Below, piece after piece: positions 27,145 through 34,604 of a stretch of 64,000 bases of DNA. A program made the translations under genes and the position numbers. Position 1 is the stretch's first letter. Every line of letters starts with the position of its first letter. A model generated the notes under the pieces. That model was not told the origin of the DNA. It saw only the letters and a program-made list of their open reading frames with translations, and did not search any database. The DNA comes from an uncultured Bacteroidales bacterium (lineage in GTDB: Bacteria > Bacteroidota > Bacteroidia > Bacteroidales > WCHB1-69): contig CALECM010000060.1 of assembly GCA_937949745.1 (NCBI GenBank), positions 1 to 64,000 of the forward strand, written 5' to 3'.

Positions 27145-28431
27145 TTATTCCGCCATCAGTTTTTCAATTTCTTCCACTTCAACCGGTAATCCTTTCATCA
27201 GGTCTACCGGATTTTCCCCCACGACCACATCGGTTTCGATTCTTACGCCGATCCCTTCTTCAGAAATATAAATACCGGGTTCGCAACTTAAGACCATTCC
27301 GGGTTCGAATGTCCAGTCCCGCTGCCCTACATCATGCACATCCAACCCAATAAAGTGACTGGTGTTATGCATGTAATATTTTTTAAACAACGGACTTGCC
27401 GGATTTTGTTTTTTGACATCTTCGGCCGTAAAAAGTCCCAGTCTGATCATTTCCTCTTCCATCCTCCTGAAAACATAATCATTGATCTTATGAATAGTCA
27501 TGCCGGGTTTGAATAACGGAATTGTCTCTTTATATATAGAAAGCACAGCATTGTAAACCTCTTTCTGGCGGGGCGTAAACTTTCCGTTCACGGGAATAGT
27601 ACGGGTACAGTCGCCCGCATAATTAGCATATTCCGTTCCGAAATCCATCAGCAGTAAATCACCATCTTTCATGATTTTATCATTTTTAATATAATGGAGT
27701 ATGCAGGTATCATTGCCACTGGCTATAATAGGAGCGAAGGAGTGTCCCGTAGCGCCCAGCCGGAGCATCTCGCAGGTCATCTCCGCTTCGATCTCATATT
27801 CGAATTTTCCCGGTCGGGTAGCTTTGGCGGCCCTCAGGAAAGCGGCTTCCGTAATTTCACACGCTCTTTTCAAAGCCTCAAGTTCTTCGGACTGTTTTAC
27901 ACACCGTAAAGGATAGAGGATCGGAGCAAGCCGTTCGTACCGGTGTAAGGGATATTCTTTCTTAAGACGTTTGGCCAAACGAATCTCCTGAGTTGGAAAA
28001 TCCGTTTTCATCCGTGGATTTTCGGGTATATGCAAATATACATGTTTGGTATTCACCATTAAGTCCTGGAGAATGGCATCGAAATTTTCTATGAATAGTA
28101 CCGTTTTAATACCGGAAAGTTGTGTAACCTGTTCTTTACTCAACCGGTGCCCGTACCAGGTTACCATTTCAGGCGAAGGATTTTTGATGAAAATAATTTC
28201 CCTGTAATCGGGGTTAGGATGCCAGGGAGATATGGCCAGGATCGTATCTTCCTGGTCGATACCGCAAAGGTATAATAATTCCGAATTCTGACGGAAGGGG
28301 AAGGTGGTATCTCCGCTTCTGGGATATTCATCGTGTGAGGTGACTAATACCAATGAATCTTCTTTAATTTCATTGATCACCTGTTGCCGGTTCCGGATAT
28401 AAAAATCCTGGTTTAACGGTTGGTATTTCAT
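27145..28431 (-). CDS. pepP: Xaa-Pro aminopeptidase, 428 aa
   Basis: This M24B metallopeptidase removes N-terminal residues that precede proline. The N-terminal aminopeptidase-P domain is about 5-140 (SHDEYPRSGDTTFPFRQNSE). The catalytic pita-bread domain shows all metal-ligand regions: LMDFGTEYANYAGDCTRT (two Asp), HNTSHFIGLDVHDVG (His), LSCEPGIYI (Glu) and GVRIETDVVV (Glu). The length is normal. It lies 11 bp downstream of the phosphohexomutase gene on the same strand, so the two are probably co-transcribed. Confidence 0.95.
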   Translation of the reverse strand: MKYQPLNQDFYIRNRQQVINEIKEDSLVLVTSHDEYPRSGDTTFPFRQNSELLYLCGIDQEDTILAISPWHPNPDYREIIFIKNPSPEMVTWYGHRLSKEQVTQLSGIKTVLFIENFDAILQDLMVNTKHVYLHIPENPRMKTDFPTQEIRLAKRLKKEYPLHRYERLAPILYPLRCVKQSEELEALKRACEITEAAFLRAAKATRPGKFEYEIEAEMTCEMLRLGATGHSFAPIIASGNDTCILHYIKNDKIMKDGDLLLMDFGTEYANYAGDCTRTIPVNGKFTPRQKEVYNAVLSIYKETIPLFKPGMTIHKINDYVFRRMEEEMIRLGLFTAEDVKKQNPASPLFKKYYMHNTSHFIGLDVHDVGQRDWTFEPGMVLSCEPGIYISEEGIGVRIETDVVVGENPVDLMKGLPVEVEEIEKLMAE

Positions 28432-28442
28432 AATGTTTATTT

Positions 28443-29834
28443 TTATTTTCCGGAATGAATAATTTCCCGGATGTCGAGTATGATTTTATCTGCTATATTT
28501 TTTGCCGTACTTAGATTGGGCGCTTCCGCGTATATACGGATGATCGGCTCCGTATTGGAAGGCCTCAGATGTACCCAGCTTTCTTCAAAATCGATCTTGA
28601 CGCCATCTACCGTATTGATCTTGTAACGTTCATATTTGGCGGCGATCTTTTCCAGTATATCTTTTACATTCATCTCCGGGGATAGTTCAATCTTGTTTTT
28701 GGAGATATGGTAATCGCTGTATTTCCTTCGCAATTCCGAAGGACTTTTTCCTGAACGGGCCATATAGGAAAGAAAAAGTGCAATACCGACCAGGGCATCC
28801 CTTCCGTAGTGTAAATCCGGGTAAATAATGCCTCCGTTCCCTTCCCCGCCGATCACGGCTCCGGTCTCTTTCATCATGGCGACTACATTTACTTCACCCA
28901 CTGCCGATTTGAAGCACTCTACTCCGTATTGCCTGCAAAGATCGTCTAAAGCGCGGGTAGAGGAGAGGTTGGAAACGGCATTTCCTTTATGGTCCTGTAA
29001 GATATAATCCGCTACCGATACCAACGTATACTCTTCACCGAACATTTCTCCGTCTTCCATGACAATGGCCAGACGATCTACGTCCGGATCTACGACAAAT
29101 CCCGCATCATAATTATTTTTCTTCATTTCTTCCGAAATCTCATAGAGATGTTCGGGCAGTGGTTCCGGGTTATGGGCGAAGATCCCTGTCGGTTCCGGGT
29201 TGAGGAGTTTGATCTTTTGTACTCCGAGCCGGCTTAACAGTGGTGGCAATGCGATACTTCCGGTGGAATTAACACAATCGATAATAACGGAGAAGTCTGC
29301 TTTGGCAATAGCCTCCGTATCGACAAGCGGTATTTTTAATATTTCTTCGATATGATCATCAATGGCATTTTCGTATGCAGTATATTGTCCGAGTTGCCGG
29401 ATTCCGGCAAATTCAAAATCTTCGCTTTCTGAGATGGTTAAAAGGGAATTCGCTTCTTCTCCGGAGATGAATTCTCCTTTGCTGTTCAGGAGCTTAAGGG
29501 CGTTCCATTCGGCAGGGTTATGGCTTGCGGTAAGGATAATGGCTCCGTCGGCTTGTTGCTGAGTCACCGCCATGGCTACAGTCGGCGTAGTCGAAAGCCC
29601 TAGGTCGATTACATTTGCTCCCATGCTTTGTAAAGTGGCACAGACAATGCTGTTGACCATTTCTCCGGATATACGTGCGTCACGGCCTACAACGATGGTT
29701 AACCCGGATTGCTCCCGGCGTAAAAAAGTAACGAAGGCCGCCGTAAATTTTACGATATCCACAGGGGTAAGGTTATGGCCCGGTTTACCTCCTATGGTAC
29801 CCCTGATTCCTGAAATTGATTTGATAAGAGACAT
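28443..29834 (-). CDS. glmM: Phosphoglucosamine mutase / phosphohexomutase, 463 aa
   Basis: An alpha-D-phosphohexomutase. The active-site serine loop is TASHNPAEWNALKLL near residue 102, the metal loop is DPDVDRLAIV, the sugar loop GEGNGGIIYPD and the phosphate loop RPSNTEPIIRIYAEAP. In Bacteroidota this type is usually assigned to glucosamine-6-P to glucosamine-1-P conversion for UDP-GlcNAc (cell wall, LPS). Phosphoglucomutase or phosphomannomutase activity cannot be excluded from sequence. Its ATG lies 57 bp after the pyrophosphatase stop, and pepP follows 11 bp later. Confidence 0.88.
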   Translation of the reverse strand: MSLIKSISGIRGTIGGKPGHNLTPVDIVKFTAAFVTFLRREQSGLTIVVGRDARISGEMVNSIVCATLQSMGANVIDLGLSTTPTVAMAVTQQQADGAIILTASHNPAEWNALKLLNSKGEFISGEEANSLLTISESEDFEFAGIRQLGQYTAYENAIDDHIEEILKIPLVDTEAIAKADFSVIIDCVNSTGSIALPPLLSRLGVQKIKLLNPEPTGIFAHNPEPLPEHLYEISEEMKKNNYDAGFVVDPDVDRLAIVMEDGEMFGEEYTLVSVADYILQDHKGNAVSNLSSTRALDDLCRQYGVECFKSAVGEVNVVAMMKETGAVIGGEGNGGIIYPDLHYGRDALVGIALFLSYMARSGKSPSELRRKYSDYHISKNKIELSPEMNVKDILEKIAAKYERYKINTVDGVKIDFEESWVHLRPSNTEPIIRIYAEAPNLSTAKNIADKIILDIREIIHSGK

Positions 29835-29891
29835 TGAATAATAAGGTTAGATGATTTAATTAGATTATAAAGTGATGTTTTTGATCGATTC

Positions 29892-30455
29892 TTATCCGAA
29901 GAAATATTTATGTAATTCGCCGAAACATTTCTGATATAGCTGGAATGCTTCTTCCAGAATCCGGATGGCCATTTCCTTGTTAAAAGGGTCTTTCACCACA
30001 ACGGTCTTATTTTCCAGTTTTTTATAGTCCTCGAAGAAACTCATGATTTCGTTCAACTGATGTTCGGGCAGATCCGAGATGCTGTCGATATGGTTCACAC
30101 TGGGATCTCCTTCCGCCACGGCAATGATTTTATCGTCGGGAACGCCGCCGTCGAGCATACGCATCACCCCAATCACTTTAGCCGGTACAATACACAACGG
30201 TACTACCTCGATCTGTGAAAGGATCAGGATATCCAGCGGATCCTGGTCTTCGGCGTATGTCTGCGGAATGAACCCGTAGTTGGCCGGATAATAAACCGAA
30301 GAGTAAAGCACCCGGTCCAGCTTCAAAAGACCGCTCTGTTTATCCAGCTCATATTTGGCCCGGTTTCCTTTCGGTATTTCAATGATGCCGTTAACGATGC
30401 CGGGGATCTGGTCTCCGGGAGAAACATGGTGCCAGGGATTAAAATTATTTCGCAT
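29892..30455 (-). CDS. ppa: Inorganic pyrophosphatase (soluble, family I), 187 aa
   Basis: It hydrolyses pyrophosphate to drive biosynthesis. The family I signature is clear: YPANYGFIPQTYAEDQDPLD then ILIL, with the D-x-D-P-x-D metal site, and VVKDPFNK near the end. The length is normal. It lies in a minus-strand run with the AlkD-like gene 28 bp upstream and glmM downstream. Confidence 0.95.
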   Translation of the reverse strand: MRNNFNPWHHVSPGDQIPGIVNGIIEIPKGNRAKYELDKQSGLLKLDRVLYSSVYYPANYGFIPQTYAEDQDPLDILILSQIEVVPLCIVPAKVIGVMRMLDGGVPDDKIIAVAEGDPSVNHIDSISDLPEHQLNEIMSFFEDYKKLENKTVVVKDPFNKEMAIRILEEAFQLYQKCFGELHKYFFG

Positions 30456-30483
30456 TATTTAAACTTGTATATATCGGTTTATA

Positions 30484-31197
30484 TTAAATCTCACCTTTCA
30501 AAAATTGCTTCCGGATATTTTCCGGATATTTTTCAATGGCGTAACGTAACATCGTTCTCGGCATTTTCCTGTAGCGGGCATTATCGGTCAAATAACAGTG
30601 CAACGCCTCCTGATTCATCTTACCGGCTTCTCTCAGCATCCAGCCGGTAGCTTTGTGGATAAGGTCATGCGGATGGTCCGTTAAAATATCCGAGATGGAA
30701 AACGTATCTTTAAAATCATTCCTTTTTATAAAATAGTAGGTTGAAATGATACTGATCCGTTGTAACCACAAATGCTCCGTCCGGGCAAATGCATACAACG
30801 GATCGCGGGATTTATCCCACAAATATCCTCCTACGATATCACGGCATGACAAATCCACCAGATCCCAATTATTGATGCGATCTGCATGGGCGATATAAAA
30901 ATCATATATTGCTTTCCGTTGCTCCTCGTTTTTTGTTTTGTTGAATTGCTCCACTAAGAACAAAAGTCCGGTCAGCCTGCATTCGTGGTAAGGATCGGAC
31001 AGCAGTTTTTCCACTTCCGGAAAAGGTAAGCTTTTATATTTTTTTACCAGCTTCCGTTGTTGAGGTACGACCACGCCGATGAACAAGTCTCCTTCTCCGT
31101 ACTGTCCGCTCCCGGTCTTAAAAAAATAAGGGAGAAATTCCTTCTTTTCAGGATCCGACAGGTCTAAGAGTTCTTTTTTGATCTCTGCAGCAGTCAT
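30484..31197 (-). CDS. DNA alkylation repair protein (AlkD-like), 237 aa
   Basis: An all-helical HEAT-like repeat protein of the AlkD family, DNA glycosylases that remove alkylated bases. Visible family features include YFKTGSGQYGEGDLFIGVVV near the start, the ECRLTGLLFLVEQF helix, NNWDLVDLSCRDIVGGYLWD with its Trp and Asp, and HKATGWMLREAGK towards the C-terminus. The length is normal. It is the first gene of the alkD-ppa-glmM-pepP run, with its own promoter element 33 bp upstream. Confidence 0.9.
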   Translation of the reverse strand: MTAAEIKKELLDLSDPEKKEFLPYFFKTGSGQYGEGDLFIGVVVPQQRKLVKKYKSLPFPEVEKLLSDPYHECRLTGLLFLVEQFNKTKNEEQRKAIYDFYIAHADRINNWDLVDLSCRDIVGGYLWDKSRDPLYAFARTEHLWLQRISIISTYYFIKRNDFKDTFSISDILTDHPHDLIHKATGWMLREAGKMNQEALHCYLTDNARYRKMPRTMLRYAIEKYPENIRKQFLKGEI

Positions 31198-31229
31198 AAT
31201 GGAATATTTAAAAATAGATTAACAAGATG

Positions 31230-31237
31230 CAAAAATA
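31230..31237 (-). promoter_or_regulatory. -7 promoter element of the AlkD-like gene
   Basis: The minus strand reads TATTTTTG, 32 nt upstream of the ATG at 31197. It is the probable promoter of the whole alkD-ppa-glmM-pepP run. Confidence 0.6.
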
Positions 31238-31425
31238 CAAATGTTTGACAAATAATCGGCTATCGGTTCCGTGATGCATATCGCATAAGAATCGGATTTA
31301 CCGGAATACCGAAATGGTATCATTATATATTCTTACACAATAAATGCGATTAAATATAGTTTGGTAAACATGTTTTTAGATGAACAAAAAATTACTTCTT
31401 CTCTTTTTATATTAAAATTTATTGA

Positions 31426-32259
31426 ATGACCAATTCTATTATCTCGGATTACAAGTACAAAACCGGTTTTGCCCTGAGTGGCGGAGGCGCGCGTGGCTTT
31501 GCCCATCTTGGCGCCATACAGGCTTTGAAAGAACATCATATCACTCCTGATATTATGTCCGGCGTGAGCGCAGGGGCTTTAGCGGGTGTTTTTATCGCTG
31601 ACGGTTACGAACCCGCGGAAATCATGGAAATATTTAATGAAATGACTTTCCGGGAATTTACGGAACTATCACTGCCTAATCACGGATTATTTAAAACCAG
31701 CCGTTTAGAAGCATTCGTTAAAAAATATATCAAAGCCACCAATTTCGAAGATCTCAAAATCCCGTTGATAGTCACTACGGCTGATTTTGATAATGGGGTC
31801 AGTGTCAATTTTTGTGAAGGCCCTCTGGTTACCCCGGTGGTCGCTTCCTGTTCTTTTCCTATCGTATTTTCTCCTACCCTGATCGACGGTGTGCAATATG
31901 TAGACGGAGGTTTGTTTAAGAATTTCCCGGTTTCCGTGATCAGGGAACAGTGTGAAAAGGTAGTGGGAATTAATGTAAGTCCCGTTTCTACCAAATATAC
32001 CAAAGATACGCTGAGAGGAGTGATCGATAAATGTGTTCAGTTTCTGCTTGATGCCACTACCATTCAGGATACGCCTTTATGCGACCTGCTCATTAAACCG
32101 CTCGAGATACGGAAATATTCCATTTTTGACGTAAAGGCTTCCAAGGAAATATATGATATTGGTTATCAGGCTGCCCTGGAAGTATTGCGGGAACAGAAAA
32201 TCATGGAAAAGGGCAATGATGCGGTTTCCTTTAAAGAACCGTTAAAAACGGATAAATGA
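31426..32259 (+). CDS. Patatin-like phospholipase, 277 aa
   Basis: A cytoplasmic RssA-type patatin esterase/phospholipase. The oxyanion loop SGGGARGFAHLG is near residue 18, the nucleophile elbow GVSAGALAG (Ser of GxSxG) near 45, and the catalytic Asp in YVDGGLFKNFP near 165. There is no signal peptide or BamA-like C-terminus, so it is the short form. It precedes lepA by 42 bp but lepA has its own promoter. Confidence 0.92.
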   Translation: MTNSIISDYKYKTGFALSGGGARGFAHLGAIQALKEHHITPDIMSGVSAGALAGVFIADGYEPAEIMEIFNEMTFREFTELSLPNHGLFKTSRLEAFVKKYIKATNFEDLKIPLIVTTADFDNGVSVNFCEGPLVTPVVASCSFPIVFSPTLIDGVQYVDGGLFKNFPVSVIREQCEKVVGINVSPVSTKYTKDTLRGVIDKCVQFLLDATTIQDTPLCDLLIKPLEIRKYSIFDVKASKEIYDIGYQAALEVLREQKIMEKGNDAVSFKEPLKTDK

Positions 32260-32275
32260 TACTGTCCGGACTCAA

Positions 32276-32293
32276 TATTTTTGCGTATTTTTG
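32276..32293 (+). promoter_or_regulatory. Tandem -7 promoter elements of lepA
   Basis: TATTTTTG occurs twice, at 32276-32283 and 32286-32293, exactly 10 bp apart, each a full TAnnTTTG match. The downstream copy would start transcription about 4-5 nt before the ATG at 32302, the upstream one about 15 nt before it. Confidence 0.65.
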
Positions 32294-32301
32294 CACCGCT
32301 T

Positions 32302-34089
32302 ATGAAGAATATTAGAAACTTTTGTATAATAGCGCATATTGACCACGGTAAGAGTACTTTAGCCGACAGATTGTTGCAAGCGACCAATACCGTGAGCGAT
32401 CGTGATTTTCAGGATCAGGTGCTGGATGATATGGATTTGGAAAGAGAACGCGGGATCACCATTAAGAGCCACGCGATCCAGATGAATTATGAATTTGAAG
32501 GTGAAAAATACGTCCTTAATCTTATCGACACTCCGGGACATGTGGATTTTTCCTATGAAGTTTCCCGTTCCATTGCGGCATGTGAAGGAGCCCTTTTATT
32601 GATAGACGCGACCCAGGGGGTACAGGCGCAAACTATTTCCAACCTTTACCTGGCCATTGACAACGATCTGGAGATTATCCCTATATTAAATAAAATGGAC
32701 ATGCCGGCCGCTATGCCGGATGAAGTAAAAGACCAGATCATAGACCTGATCGGGTGCGACGAGTCGGATATTATTGAAGCGAGCGGTAAAACCGGACAGG
32801 GCGTGGATGACATACTGGAAGCGGTGATCAAACGTGTTCCGGCCCCGAAAGGAGATCCGGAAGCATCGTTACAGGCCCTGATTTTCGATTCTATCTTCAA
32901 TTCCTACAGGGGTATTATCGCCTATTTCCGTATTTTCAACGGCACGATCCGTACCAATGATTTCGTGAAATTCCTTTCTACCGATAAAGAATATCACGCC
33001 GATGAGATCGGGGTGTTGAGATTAAAACAGGAACCCCGCAAAGAACTGTCGGCCGGTGACGTGGGATATATTATATCCGGAATCAAAACTTCAAAGGAAG
33101 TCAGGGTAGGGGACACCATTACCCACGTGAATAATCCCTGCACGGAAGCGGTGGCTGGATTCCAGGAGGTAAAACCGATGCTTTTCGCCGGTATTTATCC
33201 GACCGATGCCGATGATTACGAAGAGTTACGCTCTTCCCTTGAAAAATTACAACTGAATGATGCTTCGCTGACTTTTGTCCCTGAATCCTCCGCGGCTTTA
33301 GGCTTTGGATTCCGGTGCGGTTTCCTCGGTTTGTTGCATATGGAAATCGTACAGGAACGCCTCGACCGGGAATTCGATATGGATGTGATCGCTACGGTCC
33401 CGAACGTTTCTTATCAGGTTTATACCACCAAGAAAGAGATTGTCGAAGTACATAACCCTTCGGGAATGCCTTCTCCCAATATTGTCGACCATATAGAAGA
33501 ACCTTATATTTTCGCCCAGATCATCAGTAAAGCCGATTATATCGGACCTATCATGAAGCTTTGTCTGGATAAACGGGGAACTTTGCTGAATCAGGTTTAT
33601 ATCGCGGCAAACCGTATCGAACTGACCTTTGACCTTCCCCTGGGAGAGATCGTGTTTGATTTTTATGATAAACTGAAAAGTATTTCCAAAGGATATGCTT
33701 CTTTCGATTATCATATCTCAGGCTATAAACCGGCTAAATTGGTGAAGTTGGATATCCTGCTTAACGGAGATCCGGTGGATGCGCTTTCCTCCCTGACTCA
33801 TGTGGATAATGCCTATGGTTTCGGAAGACGAATCTGCGAGAAACTGAAGGAACTGATCCCCCGCCAGCAATTCGACATCGCGATACAAGCGGCTATCGGG
33901 ACTAAAATCATTGCACGGGAAACCATCAAAGCCCTTAGGAAAGATGTGACAGCCAAATGTTACGGAGGTGACATTTCCCGTAAACGTAAATTGCTGGAAA
34001 AACAGAAACAGGGTAAGAAAAAAATGCGCCAGATCGGTAACGTGGAAGTACCGCAATCGGCATTCTTAGCCGTATTGAAATTAGACTGA
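32302..34089 (+). CDS. lepA: Elongation factor 4 (LepA), 595 aa
   Basis: A ribosome-associated translational GTPase that back-translocates stalled ribosomes. G motifs: AHIDHGKSTLADRLL (G1), RERGITIKSH (G2), DTPGHVDFSYE (G3) and LNKMDMPAA (G4). The LepA-specific C-terminal domain with Lys/Arg-rich CYGGDISRKRKLLEKQKQGK is present. The length matches the family. An upstream in-frame codon at 32281 would add 7 residues but overlaps the promoter elements, so ATG 32302 (MKNIRNFCIIAHID) is used. Confidence 0.97.
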   Translation: MKNIRNFCIIAHIDHGKSTLADRLLQATNTVSDRDFQDQVLDDMDLERERGITIKSHAIQMNYEFEGEKYVLNLIDTPGHVDFSYEVSRSIAACEGALLLIDATQGVQAQTISNLYLAIDNDLEIIPILNKMDMPAAMPDEVKDQIIDLIGCDESDIIEASGKTGQGVDDILEAVIKRVPAPKGDPEASLQALIFDSIFNSYRGIIAYFRIFNGTIRTNDFVKFLSTDKEYHADEIGVLRLKQEPRKELSAGDVGYIISGIKTSKEVRVGDTITHVNNPCTEAVAGFQEVKPMLFAGIYPTDADDYEELRSSLEKLQLNDASLTFVPESSAALGFGFRCGFLGLLHMEIVQERLDREFDMDVIATVPNVSYQVYTTKKEIVEVHNPSGMPSPNIVDHIEEPYIFAQIISKADYIGPIMKLCLDKRGTLLNQVYIAANRIELTFDLPLGEIVFDFYDKLKSISKGYASFDYHISGYKPAKLVKLDILLNGDPVDALSSLTHVDNAYGFGRRICEKLKELIPRQQFDIAIQAAIGTKIIARETIKALRKDVTAKCYGGDISRKRKLLEKQKQGKKKMRQIGNVEVPQSAFLAVLKLD

Positions 34090-34109
34090 TCTTATAACCA
34101 TTACTTATT

Positions 34110-34404
34110 TGTCATTCTGAGCGAAGCGAAGAATCTATTTTTTCGTCTAATAGAGATCCTTCATTACAGTCAGGATGATATTCAGATTCGGAGATTCTGA
34201 AAAAGCGAGATACTTGTTTTTGTTTAAATTAGATCCTTCACTATGTTCAGGATGACATTCTTATTTGGGGATTGTCATTAAAGAATCCTTTTTTTCTAAA
34301 TTAAAACCCTCACTGCGTTCAGGATTACACACTTATTCTGGGATTGTCATTCTGAGCGAAGCGAAGAATCTGTTTTTATCTATACAGATCCTTCACGTTC
34401 AGGA
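34110..34404. repeat. Array of REP/MITE-like hairpin repeats
   Basis: The arm TGTCATTCTGAGCGAAGCGA then AGAATCT occurs exactly at 34110-34136 and 34345-34371. Mirror arms of the form AGATCCTTCACTACGTTCAG then GATGACA occur, with changes, at 34154-34180, 34231-34257, 34306-34328 and 34386-34404. A decayed left arm is at 34272-34288. Paired, they make about four imperfect hairpins in the 515-bp gap (34090-34604) between lepA and rarA. A related copy is at 42166-42237. No transposase is seen. The function is unknown; it may be a mobile palindromic element or end a transcript. Confidence 0.8.
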
Positions 34405-34579
34405 GAATATTCCGATTATATATATCATGGTGGTTAAGTCCAATCGAAGCGACGGTGATTGATGAGGAATATTTTCTCTTATTTTAACAAATAATTTTAC
34501 ATATTACACGAAGAAGATAACTTTAATTCATATGGCGAACAAAAATATCAATCCCTGTGTATATATAATAAATTTCGTG

Positions 34580-34587
34580 TAAATTTG
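34580..34587 (+). promoter_or_regulatory. -7 promoter element of the rarA fusion gene
   Basis: TAAATTTG matches TAnnTTTG and lies 17 nt upstream of the TTG start at 34605, which supports that start and a short leader of about 13 nt. Confidence 0.6.
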
Positions 34588-34604
34588 CGAAATAAATTAA
34601 AATT

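Noticed and set aside
34110..34404. CRISPR array
   Set aside because: The repeats alternate in orientation and are unevenly spaced with related spacers; no cas gene is present.
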